DNA of 64,000 nt from JAVBPR01 sp031549485. Its GTDB lineage: Bacteria; Bacillota; Clostridia; Oscillospirales; Feifaniaceae. Positions 50,365 through 59,663 of this stretch are shown here, in pieces. The stretch lies in NCBI GenBank assembly GCA_031549485.1, contig JAVBPR010000015.1, positions 76,394 through 140,393 on the forward strand. Direction: 5' to 3'. Both the position numbers and the translations under genes were made by a program. A model generated the notes under the pieces. That model was given only the letters and a program-made list of their open reading frames with translations, searched no databases and was not told the DNA's origin. Numbering within the stretch: position 1 is the first letter of the stretch; each line of letters starts with the position of its first letter.

Positions 50365-51762
50365 TTACGGTTTGCGAACCTCGGCGATTGCCGTTTCAAG
50401 CTGCAGGTCGTCATAGTGGTTTTGAACTTTTTTAATGTTGATTATATCGGTTATGTGCTGGAAGGTATAAAGGTCAAGCTCACCGGTCATCGGAAGTTCC
50501 GAGGTTTTTTGAATCGCCGCGAGGGCGGCGGTTATTTCCAGGTTCCAAGTATCGGTATAGTCCCTGATATATCCGAGATAAACAAGCCGCTGGGAAAGCG
50601 CGTGGATTGCGGTGGTGTAATTCTCGTGATTAAAAGCGTCCATTTTCGGGAACGGGACATCGATAATATTATTGGAAACCGGAACATCGGGAATAACGCC
50701 GACGCCGTCGTAAGTTTCGCCTTTTCCGTCTTTAAAAATATAAGCGACAATATAAGCGGCAGAGCCGTCGCTGAATTTTTTAAGGGTTTGAGCAACGCCT
50801 TTGCCGTAGGTTGTTTCGCCGACGATTGTGGCAAGGTCGTGCCCCTGCATAATAAACGCCGCGCTTTCGGAGGCGCTGACCGTGTTTTTGTTTGTCAGCA
50901 TAACAATTTTGTCGACCGGAAGACCGCGCCCGGTGGTGTAATACGATAGGTCGTTTCCGTCTTTGTCAAACATCGAGATAAGCGAAAGTCCCGGTTCGGT
51001 AATAAGATAATTTACCATATCAAGCATGTTTAAAACGCTTCCGCCCGCGTTATCCCTAAGGTCGATTATATATCTTGTGGCGCTTCCGCGATAGTATTCG
51101 TCGATGGCTTTGACAAACTGGGGAAGAAAATCGGAACCGAGAAAAGAGCTGATTTTGATATAGAGAATGTCGCTGTCGATATAATGGAACGAGACAACCT
51201 GCGAGGGCAGGTTTTTGCGAACCAAAGAAAAGCTTAAAATTTCGTCGCCGCGCTTTATTTTCAGGCGAACCGGCGCGCCGGTTTCGCCGCGCAATAATCC
51301 GGAACAGACGATAACGGTTGAGGCGGAGACGTCAAACCCGTCGATTTCAACGATTTGGTCACCAACCTTGATTCCCGCGATTTGAGCGGGGCCGGAGGGG
51401 GTAACGACATCGATAAGCGGCTTGTCCGCATCGGGACGCAGCTGAATGCCGATGCCGCCGTATGTAGTCTGGTTTTGAAACTTCAGATATTCTTCGGGCG
51501 ACATATAAAAGCTGTATTTATCGCCGGAGCCGATAAGCGCGTCGATTATCTCGTTTAGCAGCTCGGGGTGATCTTCGATAAGTTTCAGCAAGGTCGCTTT
51601 CAAAACTTCTGATTCGCTTCGCCCGTCGAGATGGGTGTCAAGATAGGCGTCAAGAATTTCCTCAAACAGGCTTGTCCCCGAAGTTTCTTCCGCGGAAGCG
51701 GAGAAAATCGGAATAAAGCAAATTATAATAATTACGCATAAAATTTTTTTTAGCGTTTTCAT
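50365..51762 (-). CDS. S41 carboxyl-terminal processing protease with PDZ and peptidoglycan-binding domains
   Basis: 465 aa, ATG after GGAGGTTGC. Signal peptide or N-terminal helix (about 4-24), PDZ (about 95-180, GGIGIQLRPDADKPLIDVVT, AGIKVGDQIVEIDG), S41 catalytic domain with TNKNTVSASESAAFI (nucleophile Ser) and TYGKGVAQ (base Lys), then a C-terminal helical peptidoglycan-binding_1 domain (about 390-455, LPMTGELDLYTFQHI). A CtpA/CtpB-like protease outside the membrane, trimming secreted or signalling proteins. Last gene of the ilvE-ddl-murI run, overlapping DUF1934 by 4 bp. Confidence 0.92.
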   Translation of the reverse strand: MKTLKKILCVIIIICFIPIFSASAEETSGTSLFEEILDAYLDTHLDGRSESEVLKATLLKLIEDHPELLNEIIDALIGSGDKYSFYMSPEEYLKFQNQTTYGGIGIQLRPDADKPLIDVVTPSGPAQIAGIKVGDQIVEIDGFDVSASTVIVCSGLLRGETGAPVRLKIKRGDEILSFSLVRKNLPSQVVSFHYIDSDILYIKISSFLGSDFLPQFVKAIDEYYRGSATRYIIDLRDNAGGSVLNMLDMVNYLITEPGLSLISMFDKDGNDLSYYTTGRGLPVDKIVMLTNKNTVSASESAAFIMQGHDLATIVGETTYGKGVAQTLKKFSDGSAAYIVAYIFKDGKGETYDGVGVIPDVPVSNNIIDVPFPKMDAFNHENYTTAIHALSQRLVYLGYIRDYTDTWNLEITAALAAIQKTSELPMTGELDLYTFQHITDIINIKKVQNHYDDLQLETAIAEVRKP

Positions 51763-52184
51763 CTTGCAACCTCCTTTACCTTGATATTAAAATCATTTTC
51801 GGATATTAGCTCGCCGCCGATTTCAAGAAGATAGCGGAGCTTAATTGTGCCGCCTTTATCGGTCATGCGGTTTTTGATTTCAGAGGTGGAAACAGACATA
51901 TCCATATATCCTGCGGGGGTTTTATAACGGCATAGATGGCGGGTGCCGGACTCGAAAATCATAGAGCCGGAAAAAGGGCCGCCGCGCTTCATGATAACAA
52001 AGCGGTCGTCAGCAAGAATTTCGGTAATTGATCCGTCCATTCCGGTCATCGTGCTCTCGTTATAGGTAATGCGGTAACCGCCGTTTTTTTTCTCGAAAAT
52101 ACCGTCGGTCATAAATTCTATGCTGTCGTCTATATCCTTGCCTTTTTGGCCGCCCATTATTGTAATAATTGCGTTTTTGTTCAT
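51759..52184 (-). CDS. DUF1934 (YwiB-like) beta-barrel protein
   Basis: 141 aa from ATG 52184 (AAAGG in front); a longer frame running into murI is rejected. Calycin-like small barrel of the YwiB family: KDIDDSIEFMTDGIFEKKNG, YRITYNESTMTGMDGSITEI, GTIKLRYLLEIGGELISEND. Function unknown; YwiB homologues occur across Firmicutes, often near argS. It starts one base past the murI stop and overlaps ctpA. Confidence 0.85.
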   Translation of the reverse strand: MNKNAIITIMGGQKGKDIDDSIEFMTDGIFEKKNGGYRITYNESTMTGMDGSITEILADDRFVIMKRGGPFSGSMIFESGTRHLCRYKTPAGYMDMSVSTSEIKNRMTDKGGTIKLRYLLEIGGELISENDFNIKVKEVAR

Positions 52185-52185
52185 T

Positions 52186-52989
52186 TTAGTACCTTTCGAT
52201 TTCAACCTTGCGGACAGGTTCGAAAAGCTCGCTGCCAAGGAAAAGCTCCGAGCCTTTTTTAAAACTGTCCGGATCGTCGCTGACATAGCAGGAAAGAGCG
52301 CCGCCGCCTTTGTTTTCAAGACCGTTTTCCTTGATTTTTTCGGCTATTATCCCCGCGGCAATTTTTCCGGGATTTATCAGCGCGACTGCGTCGCCGCAAA
52401 TTTTTGCGAAAACCTTTTCCATAAGGGGGAAGTGGGTGCAACCCAAAATAAGGGTGTCGATTCCTTTTTCAAGCAGGGGAGTTATGTAATCCGAAACGAC
52501 GCTAAGCGCCACAATATCGTCTTCCGAAAACCGGTGGTTTTCGACAAGCGGAACGAGCAGAGGCGCCGCCGCGCTATAAACGTCGTAATCGGGATTTATT
52601 TTCTTTATCTCGCGCTCATATGCGCCGCTTTTTATCGTCGCGGAAGTCCCGATAACCCCGATTTTGCCCCTTGAACACGCCGCTGCCGTCGCCGCCGCGC
52701 CGTCGATAACGCCGACGCAGGGAAAAGGAAGCGAAAAGTCTTGAAGCGCTACCGAACTGACCGTTCCGCAAGCGCATAAAAGCGCTTTGATATCAAATTC
52801 GCGAAGAAAACTTATGTCCTGCGCCGCGTATTTAACTATCGTTTCGTTGCCGCGCGTTCCGTAAGGCACGCGGCCGGTGTCGCCGAAATAAATCAGGTCT
52901 TCGCCGGGCAAAAGGGCGCGAAGCTCTTTGACGGCGGTAAGCCCGCCGAGACCGGAATCGAAAATCCCGATAGGGCGGTTGATCAGCAT
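52186..52989 (-). CDS. murI: Glutamate racemase
   Basis: 267 aa from ATG 52989 (AGGTGG in front, inside ddl). IGIFDSGLGGLTAVKEL; catalytic cysteines in LLCACGTVSS (usually ACNTAS) and LILGCTHFPLM; YFGDTGRVPYG. It converts L- to D-glutamate for the peptidoglycan stem peptide. It overlaps the end of ddl by 7 bp, so two D-amino-acid wall enzymes are translationally coupled. Confidence 0.95.
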   Translation of the reverse strand: MLINRPIGIFDSGLGGLTAVKELRALLPGEDLIYFGDTGRVPYGTRGNETIVKYAAQDISFLREFDIKALLCACGTVSSVALQDFSLPFPCVGVIDGAAATAAACSRGKIGVIGTSATIKSGAYEREIKKINPDYDVYSAAAPLLVPLVENHRFSEDDIVALSVVSDYITPLLEKGIDTLILGCTHFPLMEKVFAKICGDAVALINPGKIAAGIIAEKIKENGLENKGGGALSCYVSDDPDSFKKGSELFLGSELFEPVRKVEIERY

Positions 52990-54050
52990 ACTTCCACCTC
53001 TTTTGAAAGGGCGAGTTTGCAAAGTCTATCTATAAGCCCGGGATAGGTATATCCCTTGTGCATCATAAGTTTTGGAAACATGCTGATGTCGGTAAAACCG
53101 GGAAGGGTGTTGATTTCATTCAAATAAATCTCGCCCGTGTCGCGGTCGACAAAAAAGTCCACCCGCGAAAGACCGCTGCAATCGGCCGCCTTATATGCGG
53201 CTGCCGCATATTCGCGGATTTTTTCGGATTTTTCCGCGGGCAAGTCGGCGGGAATGCCGTATCCGCAAAGATTATCGACATATTTTGCGTTGTAATCATA
53301 ATACTGCGATTCGTTGAGAATTTCGCCAGGGAACGAAGCCTCGGGATTGTCGTTTCCTATAACCGAAACTTCAATTTCGCGCGCGTTTATCGCCTTTTCG
53401 GCAAGTAGCCGGTCATCATGAAGGCAGGCTTCATTAATAGCGCTATCAAGCTCATCACGGGTTTTTGCCTTGCTGATTCCGATAGATGAACCCGCTCTCG
53501 ACGGTTTTATAAAAACCGGATAGCCGATTTTCAACTCGATATCTGAAATGATTTTTTCCCTGTTTGCGATCAGGTCGCAAAGGGTAAAGGCATAATAAGC
53601 GCCCTGCGGAATCCCCGCAAAACCAAAAATCTTTTTTGCCGTTATTTTGTCCATACAGTTTGCCGAAGCGGCGACGCCGCACCCGACATAAGGAACTTGA
53701 GAAAGCTCAAGAAGCCCTTGGATGGTGCCGTCTTCGCCGTTTTTTCCGTGCAGGACGGGGAAAACGAGATCAAGGGATATGCTTTTGCCGTCCTCCAAAA
53801 TAAGGCCGTGCGTTTTCGGGTCGGGGCTGATGTGGGCGGGGGTTACGTTTGAAAGCTCCCATTTGCCAGATTTTACATCTTCGGGCGAGCCCTCAAAGAG
53901 AAGCCAGCGCCCGCCTTTTGTAATGCCTACCATATATAAATCGTATTTTTCGCGGTCTAAATTCGTTATGACAGAATAAGCGGACAGGCAGGAAATGGCG
54001 TGTTCGCTCGATGCGCCGCCGAAAAGCACGGCAAGTTTGATTTTTGACAT
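52983..54050 (-). CDS. ddl: D-alanine-D-alanine ligase
   Basis: 355 aa. ATP-grasp ligase: LFGGASSEHAISCLSA, VFPVLHGKNGEDGTIQGLLE, VPYVGCGVAASANCMDK, GYPVFIKPSRAGSSIGISKA, LNEINTLPGFTDISMFPKLM. The Y-K-x-x triad region reads QYYDYNAKYV, the D-Ala-D-Ala (not D-lactate) type. It joins two D-alanines for peptidoglycan. ATG after GAGGG, one base past the DUF3810 stop. Confidence 0.95.
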   Translation of the reverse strand: MSKIKLAVLFGGASSEHAISCLSAYSVITNLDREKYDLYMVGITKGGRWLLFEGSPEDVKSGKWELSNVTPAHISPDPKTHGLILEDGKSISLDLVFPVLHGKNGEDGTIQGLLELSQVPYVGCGVAASANCMDKITAKKIFGFAGIPQGAYYAFTLCDLIANREKIISDIELKIGYPVFIKPSRAGSSIGISKAKTRDELDSAINEACLHDDRLLAEKAINAREIEVSVIGNDNPEASFPGEILNESQYYDYNAKYVDNLCGYGIPADLPAEKSEKIREYAAAAYKAADCSGLSRVDFFVDRDTGEIYLNEINTLPGFTDISMFPKLMMHKGYTYPGLIDRLCKLALSKEVEVC

Positions 54051-54051
54051 A

Positions 54052-55224
54052 TTAACCCTCCGTTTTCTGCTGCGAGTAGTATGCGAGAATCAAATCGACC
54101 ACGTTGCCGTAGCTTTTGATTCCGTCTTTCTGACCGGTCGCTTTGATAAAAGTGTCGTTGAATTTTTCCGAGACGTCCTGAACAATGCCCTCGTATTTTT
54201 TGTAATGCTCGATTTCAACAGCGCGGTCCAAAATAATCTCTTTCGGAATCTCGGTCAAAAGCTGCTTGTAAAGGTCGGAATCTGCGTAATACAAGGCGTT
54301 GCTGCAGTAAACAAAGCCCCTGTAATAACCGCTGTAGCGGGTAAACGGATCGTCCGCGCCGGTGCAGGCGAGAAAAGCGACAAAATTCGCCTCGTCCTCG
54401 CGCCAGAACATGACGCCGTGGGAAATTTCGTGGGTAATCGTAAAGGGAACCGATGCGGCAATGCCATCAATACTTATCGAGCTCTCGCTGAAAAACGGGG
54501 AATAAACCCCGGCAACGCCCATCGCGGACATAACATTGCTGAAATAAACCGGTTTCGGATTGGCGATAAGCCCTTTGAAAACCGGATTTTCCTCTTGCAG
54601 CTTTGCAAAAGCGGCGGCGGAGGACACGCGGATTGTCTTATAGTCAAACTCGAAAGCGGCGGGCATTGTTTCGCCGCTTTCGGCAATCAAAACGCGCTCC
54701 TCTTTCGCTTTTACGGCAAGTGTTTTTGAAAGGTCGTAAAGCTCCTGCGCCGACCGCTCCTCTTTTTTGAGGTTCAAAAGCTGGTCGATAGTCGGGCGGG
54801 AAAAGGTAAAACCGTAAGCAAGATTAAAAAAGGTAAATCCGACCGCGATAATAACCGCAAGGGTTGCAAACAGCTTGATAGCCGGCGGCTCTGGTGTGGG
54901 GTTTTCATCTTCTTTCGGCGTTTTTTTGCGGATTTTGTTTGCAATTTCGATTATAAGCTGAATGATAAAAATCAAAAATAGGATTATTATTGTCGAAACA
55001 AGCAAAAACGCAAAAACTTCGGTAAGCGAAAACTGCAGATAATTCACCGGCCGCCGCAAGATATTAGAGATAAATTTCGCCAGCGGAACCATAACGCGTT
55101 CGCAAAAATCGGGATGCGCATTTAAAACGGTTTTAGCGGCGAGATTCAAAATTAAGAGTCCCGCCGCCGCAAAAAGGATTATAAAATATTTTTTATTGTT
55201 GCGAAAATAATTTTTAAATTTCAA
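54052..55224 (-). CDS. DUF3810 membrane protein with metallopeptidase motif
   Basis: 390 aa, TTG start after AAGGA. Three N-terminal membrane helices (about 12-33, 65-88, 118-140) and a large outer or lumenal domain with HEISHGVMFWREDEANFVAF, the HExxH-like zinc site of the DUF3810 family (the second Glu helps form H-E-I-S-H). Probably a membrane-bound zinc peptidase, perhaps acting on wall precursors given ddl and murI downstream; this role is inferred. Between ilvE (12-base gap) and ddl. Confidence 0.85.
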   Translation of the reverse strand: MKFKNYFRNNKKYFIILFAAAGLLILNLAAKTVLNAHPDFCERVMVPLAKFISNILRRPVNYLQFSLTEVFAFLLVSTIIILFLIFIIQLIIEIANKIRKKTPKEDENPTPEPPAIKLFATLAVIIAVGFTFFNLAYGFTFSRPTIDQLLNLKKEERSAQELYDLSKTLAVKAKEERVLIAESGETMPAAFEFDYKTIRVSSAAAFAKLQEENPVFKGLIANPKPVYFSNVMSAMGVAGVYSPFFSESSISIDGIAASVPFTITHEISHGVMFWREDEANFVAFLACTGADDPFTRYSGYYRGFVYCSNALYYADSDLYKQLLTEIPKEIILDRAVEIEHYKKYEGIVQDVSEKFNDTFIKATGQKDGIKSYGNVVDLILAYYSQQKTEG

Positions 55225-55236
55225 AGCAAAAAATCC

Positions 55237-56301
55237 TTATTTTACAAGATAAGTCCAGCCGAAATCATCGGGCAGACTGCCCCACTGTATTCCGGTCAGG
55301 GTGTCGTAAAGTTTTTGCGAGAGCTCGCCGATTTTGCCGCCGTTTATAATAAGCTGCTTGCCGTATGCGCTAAGCTCGCCGACGGGGCTAATAACAGCGG
55401 CGGTGCCGGTGCCGAAAACTTCTTCAAGGGTGCCGTCTTCGTGGGCTTTGATAACTTCGTCGATAGAAATTTGACGCTCGGAAATCGGAACATTCATGCT
55501 CTTCAAAAGCGCGATAATCGAATCCCTCGTGATGCCGGGAAGAATGCTTCCGCCGAGAGCGGGGGTGATGACCTCGCCGCCGATTTTGAACATGACGTTC
55601 ATAGTGCCGACTTCTTCGATATATTTTCTCTCGTTTGCGTCAAGCCACAAAACCTGAGCATAGCCGTTTTCGCTTGCTTTTGCCTGCGCGATTATCGAGG
55701 CAGCGTAGTTGCCACCGGCTTTTGTAAAGCCGATTCCGCCGCGCGCGGCGCGGACATATTCGGTCTCAACGAAAATGCGAACCGGGTTAAGGCCCTCTTT
55801 ATAGTATGCGCCGACAGGCGAAAGTATAATTATGAATTTATAAGAAAAAGACGCGTGAACGCCGAGATTTGCCTGTGTTGCGATGATAAACGGGCGGATG
55901 TAAAGGCTGGTGCCGGGCAAGCTCGGAACCCAGTCGTTATCGACCTTGACAAGCGCATCGACCGCTTCCACATAATCCTCAACCGGGATTTCGGGTATCG
56001 CGAGCCTGCGGCAGGAGGAATTTGAGCGTTTTGCGTTCATGTCGGGGCGGAAAAGCAGAATTCGGCCGTCGTCGGCGCGATAGGCTTTCATTCCCTCGAA
56101 AAGTTCCTGGCCATAGTGGAAAACCATGCAGGCGGGATCAAGCGAAAGGTTGGAATATGGCATAATCTGCGGATCGTGCCAGCCTTTTTCCACCGAATAT
56201 TCCATGACGAACATATGGTCTGAAAAATATTGGCCGAATCCGAGATTTGAAAAATCAGGTTTTTGTTTTGGGGTGGTAGTCTTTGTGATTTTGATATTCA
56301 T
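55237..56301 (-). CDS. ilvE: Branched-chain amino acid aminotransferase
   Basis: 354 aa, fold-type IV PLP enzyme. HYGQELFEGMKAYRADDGRI, MNAKRSNSSCRRLAIP, PSLPGTSLYIRPF, GFTKAGGNYAASIIAQAKA (with the PLP lysine), EEVGTMNVMFKIGG, GITRDSII, FGTGTAAVISPVG. It interconverts Leu/Ile/Val and their keto acids. Start of a six-gene run on the minus strand; ATG after AAGGAG. Its promoter shares a palindromic -35 with argS. Confidence 0.95.
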   Translation of the reverse strand: MNIKITKTTTPKQKPDFSNLGFGQYFSDHMFVMEYSVEKGWHDPQIMPYSNLSLDPACMVFHYGQELFEGMKAYRADDGRILLFRPDMNAKRSNSSCRRLAIPEIPVEDYVEAVDALVKVDNDWVPSLPGTSLYIRPFIIATQANLGVHASFSYKFIIILSPVGAYYKEGLNPVRIFVETEYVRAARGGIGFTKAGGNYAASIIAQAKASENGYAQVLWLDANERKYIEEVGTMNVMFKIGGEVITPALGGSILPGITRDSIIALLKSMNVPISERQISIDEVIKAHEDGTLEEVFGTGTAAVISPVGELSAYGKQLIINGGKIGELSQKLYDTLTGIQWGSLPDDFGWTYLVK

Positions 56302-56332
56302 AGAACGCTCCTTAATAATAAAACTATTTTAA

Positions 56333-56378
56333 ATAATATAACAATTTAATTGAAATTTCAACCAAAACAATGTAAAAT
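56333..56378. promoter_or_regulatory. Back-to-back promoters of ilvE and argS sharing one palindromic -35
   Basis: TTGAAATTTCAA (56350-56361) is a perfect 12-bp palindrome. Rightward: TTGAAA (56350-56355), 17 bp, TAAAAT (56373-56378) for argS. Leftward: TTGAAA (56361-56356), 17 bp, TATTAT (56338-56333) for ilvE. The two -35 boxes are adjacent halves of one palindrome. Confidence 0.75.
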
Positions 56379-56413
56379 AAACAATATTTGATGATTTAGG
56401 TTAGAAGGTATTT

Positions 56414-58102
56414 ATGCTTAGCTCGATTGATTTTTTAAACAAAATTGTAAGGTCCGCTTTTGAAAGCGCGGGGTATCCCTCCGCGTTTAAAAGCGTTGCG
56501 GTCTCGGGAAGGCCGGATCTTTGCCAATATCAGTGCAACGATTCTTTCGCCGCGGCGAAAGAATATAAAAAAGCTCCTGCCGCCGTTGCGGCCGAGGTTT
56601 GTGAAAAACTTGCCTGCGCCGAGGGGATAGCGCGCGCAGAAGCTATGGCGCCGGGGTTTATAAATATCACGCTTGCGGATGATTGCCTTGCAAGGCTTGT
56701 CGGCGCGGAGGACGAGAAAAAAAGCCGCGGGGAAAAGGTCATTATCGACTACGGCGGACCGAACGTCGCCAAGCCGCTTCATATCGGGCATCTCCGCTCC
56801 GCGATTATCGGGGAAGCTATCAAGCGGACGGCGAGAGCTTGCGGCGACGAGGCGATCGGGGATATTCACCTCGGCGATTGGGGGCTTCAGATGGGGCTTG
56901 TTATCGCCGGGCTCGAGGAAAAAGGTATTACCGATGGATTCGACACCGAAACGTTTAATGAAATCTATCCGGCGGCAAGCGCGAGAAGCAAAGTTGATCC
57001 GGAATTTAAGGCGAAAGCGGCTGCGATAACCGGGCTTTTACAGAGCGGCGACCAAAAATACGCCGAAATCTGGGAAAAAATTATGAAAGTTTCGGTAGCC
57101 GATTTAAAGCGGAATTACGACCGTCTCGGCGTTAGTTTTGACTGCTGGTACGGCGAGAGCGACGCCGAAAAATATGTTCCGAAACTGATGGAAATTCTCG
57201 AATCAAAAAGTTTGCTGAAAAAAAGCGAGGGTGCCGTTGTTGTCGACGTTTCGGAGGAAACCGATACCGCGCCGATGCCGCCAGTTCTTGTAAAGAAGAC
57301 CGAGGGCGCAAACCTTTACGCCACCACCGATCTCGCGACCATTATACAGCGGCGGGAAGAATTTTCGCCGGATGAGCTTTGGTATGTCGTCGATAACCGC
57401 CAGGCTCTTCATTTCGAGCAGATTTTCCGCGCCGCGAGAAAAGCGGAGCTTTCGCCGGGAACCGATTTTTTCTTTTACGGGTTCGGGACGATGAACGGAA
57501 GCGACGGAAAACCCTATAAAACCCGCGACGGCGGCGTTATGAGCCTTTCGGTGCTGCTTGACGCGGTGACGAGCGCGGCAAGAGAAAAACTCAGCGCTTC
57601 GGCATTTATGGCCGAGTGCAGCGAAAAAGAAAAGGACGAAACCGCCGAAAAGGTCGGTATGGCGGCCCTGAAATTCGGCGACCTGATAAACCACAGAACG
57701 AAAGACTATATTTTCGATTTGGAAAAATTCCTTTCGTTCGAGGGGAAAACGGGCCCGTATATCCTCTATATGATAACGCGTATAAACTCGATTCTGAAAA
57801 AAGAGGATACGGCAAAAAGTTTTGAAAAAATCTACGGCGAGGATGACCGCGAACTTGTGCAAAAGCTTCTTGCCTCTAAGGAAGCGGTGTTTTACGCAAA
57901 CGAGGAGAAAGCGCCGAATTATATTTGCGAAAGCGCGTATCAGATAGCGGCGGCGTTTTCAAAGTTTTATCACGGAAACAAAATTTTGGCGCAAGAGGAC
58001 AGAGAGAAAAAAGAAAACCACCTGGCGCTTATAAAGCTGACAAAAGAAAGGCTTCTTTATTTGCTTGACCTGCTCGGCATTCCTCATGTTCAAAGTATGT
58101 AA
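56414..58102 (+). CDS. argS: Arginyl-tRNA synthetase
   Basis: 562 aa. N-terminal tRNA-binding domain (1-110), class I catalytic core with DYGGPNVAKPLHIGHLRSAI (HIGH), GDWGLQMG, and the anticodon domain with SDGKPYKTRDGGVMSL where other class I enzymes have KMSKS; ArgRS enzymes commonly lack a canonical KMSK, so this is normal. DALR anticodon domain at the end (ERLLYLLDLLGIPHVQSM). ATG after AGAAGG. First of a five-gene run to the aminotransferase. Confidence 0.95.
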   Translation: MLSSIDFLNKIVRSAFESAGYPSAFKSVAVSGRPDLCQYQCNDSFAAAKEYKKAPAAVAAEVCEKLACAEGIARAEAMAPGFINITLADDCLARLVGAEDEKKSRGEKVIIDYGGPNVAKPLHIGHLRSAIIGEAIKRTARACGDEAIGDIHLGDWGLQMGLVIAGLEEKGITDGFDTETFNEIYPAASARSKVDPEFKAKAAAITGLLQSGDQKYAEIWEKIMKVSVADLKRNYDRLGVSFDCWYGESDAEKYVPKLMEILESKSLLKKSEGAVVVDVSEETDTAPMPPVLVKKTEGANLYATTDLATIIQRREEFSPDELWYVVDNRQALHFEQIFRAARKAELSPGTDFFFYGFGTMNGSDGKPYKTRDGGVMSLSVLLDAVTSAAREKLSASAFMAECSEKEKDETAEKVGMAALKFGDLINHRTKDYIFDLEKFLSFEGKTGPYILYMITRINSILKKEDTAKSFEKIYGEDDRELVQKLLASKEAVFYANEEKAPNYICESAYQIAAAFSKFYHGNKILAQEDREKKENHLALIKLTKERLLYLLDLLGIPHVQSM

Positions 58103-58129
58103 TTATTCGTTATAAAGGCGGTGATTTTT

Positions 58130-59233
58130 GTGCGGCGCGTAAGTTCGGTTATTTTAGCGGCAGTTTTTATTTTATCAATAATTTTCGTGCTGCCGGCATC
58201 GCAAAATGCCGACGCCGCCGGCTCATATCCTTTTATTTTTAACGATGAAATACTGTATCTTGTCGACACTCAGCCGATAATTTATAAAGGGGAGTTCACC
58301 TGCGTTCCGTCCGAAAAACTTCTCGAAAAGATTCAGGCAAAAGCGGTTTATGAGGCGGAAACAAACACTTATCACGTCACAAGAGGAAGAATCACGCTCA
58401 GCTTCAATCTAACATCCGGCTATTCGTCAAGCGATCAGATGTCGTATTTTTACGCGCCGGGATTTTACCAAAACAATTCGTATTACCTGCCGCTTGAGTA
58501 TGTTGCGGATAATTTCGATTTGCTTTTCACCAAAATTTCGGACGGACTTTTTCATCTGCAAAGCCAGCCGAGCAAAATTACCGACGAGCAGTGGATAAGG
58601 ATTTTCAAAACGAAAACAAGCGACACTGCCGCTGATAAAAAAACGCCTACATTTTATCTCTCGTTCGACGACGAGCCGTCGTCCTATACCGGCGAAATTC
58701 TTGAAAACCTGAGAAAAAGCGGTGTGACGGCAACATTTTTCATGACCGAGCAGAATATGAAAGCATACCCAGCAATGGTGCGAAGAGTGCTAAACGAGGG
58801 GCACACGATAGGGCTCAGTCCCTCGAAAAATATCGGGGCAGGCGCGGCGACCAGTGCCGTGACAAATTCGATTAACAGCGCAAACGACACATTCCAGAAA
58901 ATCACAAAACAGCGCGTTTTTCTCGTTATGCCGCTTTCGGGCCAGCGCGAAGCGTTTACCCAAAACGTGCGGAACCTACTCACGGCGAGCGGTTACAGGA
59001 TTTATGACGCTAACATAACCCTTCCCGATTCGAACACGGGCGAAGCGGCGGCAACAACAAAAAGCGAATTCGGCGCGATTGTGAAATATATCAAATGGAA
59101 CAGCAATATAAAAATTACATCAAAAAGAAACAGCGCGGAGCTGATTGCGGATGTTGTGGCGCGCAAGGATTACAGCCTTGTTGAGATGACCGAATTTACA
59201 GAGCCGGTCAATTATTTCAGCGATTTCAGATAA
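58130..59233 (+). CDS. NodB-fold protein lacking metal histidines, with stalk-like N-terminal domain
   Basis: 367 aa; GTG at 58130 after AAGGCGGTGA, preferred to the in-frame GTG at 58121 that lies within the ribosome site. Signal peptide (about 1-30), a copper-amine-oxidase-like beta domain (about 35-150, YLPLEYVADNFDLLF), then a deacetylase-like (NodB) domain (about 165-360). The DD pair is kept (YLSFDDEPS), but the His-x-x-x-His metal motif is replaced (GLSPSKNIG) and RxPGGS is lost (VMPLSGQR). Probably non-catalytic, perhaps glycan-binding. It lies between argS and mnmA. Confidence 0.8.
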   Translation: MRRVSSVILAAVFILSIIFVLPASQNADAAGSYPFIFNDEILYLVDTQPIIYKGEFTCVPSEKLLEKIQAKAVYEAETNTYHVTRGRITLSFNLTSGYSSSDQMSYFYAPGFYQNNSYYLPLEYVADNFDLLFTKISDGLFHLQSQPSKITDEQWIRIFKTKTSDTAADKKTPTFYLSFDDEPSSYTGEILENLRKSGVTATFFMTEQNMKAYPAMVRRVLNEGHTIGLSPSKNIGAGAATSAVTNSINSANDTFQKITKQRVFLVMPLSGQREAFTQNVRNLLTASGYRIYDANITLPDSNTGEAAATTKSEFGAIVKYIKWNSNIKITSKRNSAELIADVVARKDYSLVEMTEFTEPVNYFSDFR

Positions 59234-59249
59234 AGTGGGGGAAAAATAT

Positions 59250-59642
59250 ATGTATTGCAAACAGTGCGGGAAAAGGCTTGGCGAGGGCGAAATCTGCGCC
59301 GATTGCGTGGGAACCGATAATATTTTTTGCGAGCTGTGCGGAGGAGAGCTTCACGACGGCTCAGGGTTTTGCGCTACATGCGGCGCGGTCGTTCACACCG
59401 AGGACGCGCCGGATAAGTATACCAGCAACAGAAAGCGGATAACGGCAGGACTTCTCGGCGTGTTTTTGGGCGGAATCGGCGCGCACAGCTTTTATCTCGG
59501 CAACAAGAAAAAAGGGATAATTCAGATTGTTGTAACCGTTTTGACCGCCGGTGCGGGGCTTCTTTGGGGATTTAGCGAGGGGATAATGATTTTAAGCGGC
59601 GTAACAAGAATTGACTCAAGCGGCGCAAAACTTCAGGGATAG
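59250..59642 (+). CDS. Zinc-ribbon and TM2-domain membrane protein
   Basis: 130 aa from ATG 59250 (GTGGGGG in front). Two short zinc ribbons: CKQCGKRLGEGEICADC (about 3-20) and CELCGGELHDGSGFCATCG (about 29-49). A linker leads to a TM2 domain (about 68-130) with two membrane helices and the GGIGAHSFYLGNKKKGIIQI motif. TM2 proteins are widespread and of unclear role. Middle gene of the argS-mnmA run. Confidence 0.85.
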   Translation: MYCKQCGKRLGEGEICADCVGTDNIFCELCGGELHDGSGFCATCGAVVHTEDAPDKYTSNRKRITAGLLGVFLGGIGAHSFYLGNKKKGIIQIVVTVLTAGAGLLWGFSEGIMILSGVTRIDSSGAKLQG

Positions 59643-59663
59643 ATTTAAAAGCGAGGGATTTTT

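Noticed and set aside
56302..56413. T-box leader before argS or ilvE
   Set aside because: Only about 110 bases separate the divergent genes; there is no stem I, no T-box word and no terminator/antiterminator pair.
56414..58102. Defective arginyl-tRNA synthetase because KMSKS is absent
   Set aside because: Many ArgRS enzymes lack a canonical KMSKS; HIGH, the tRNA-binding domain and the DALR domain are intact.
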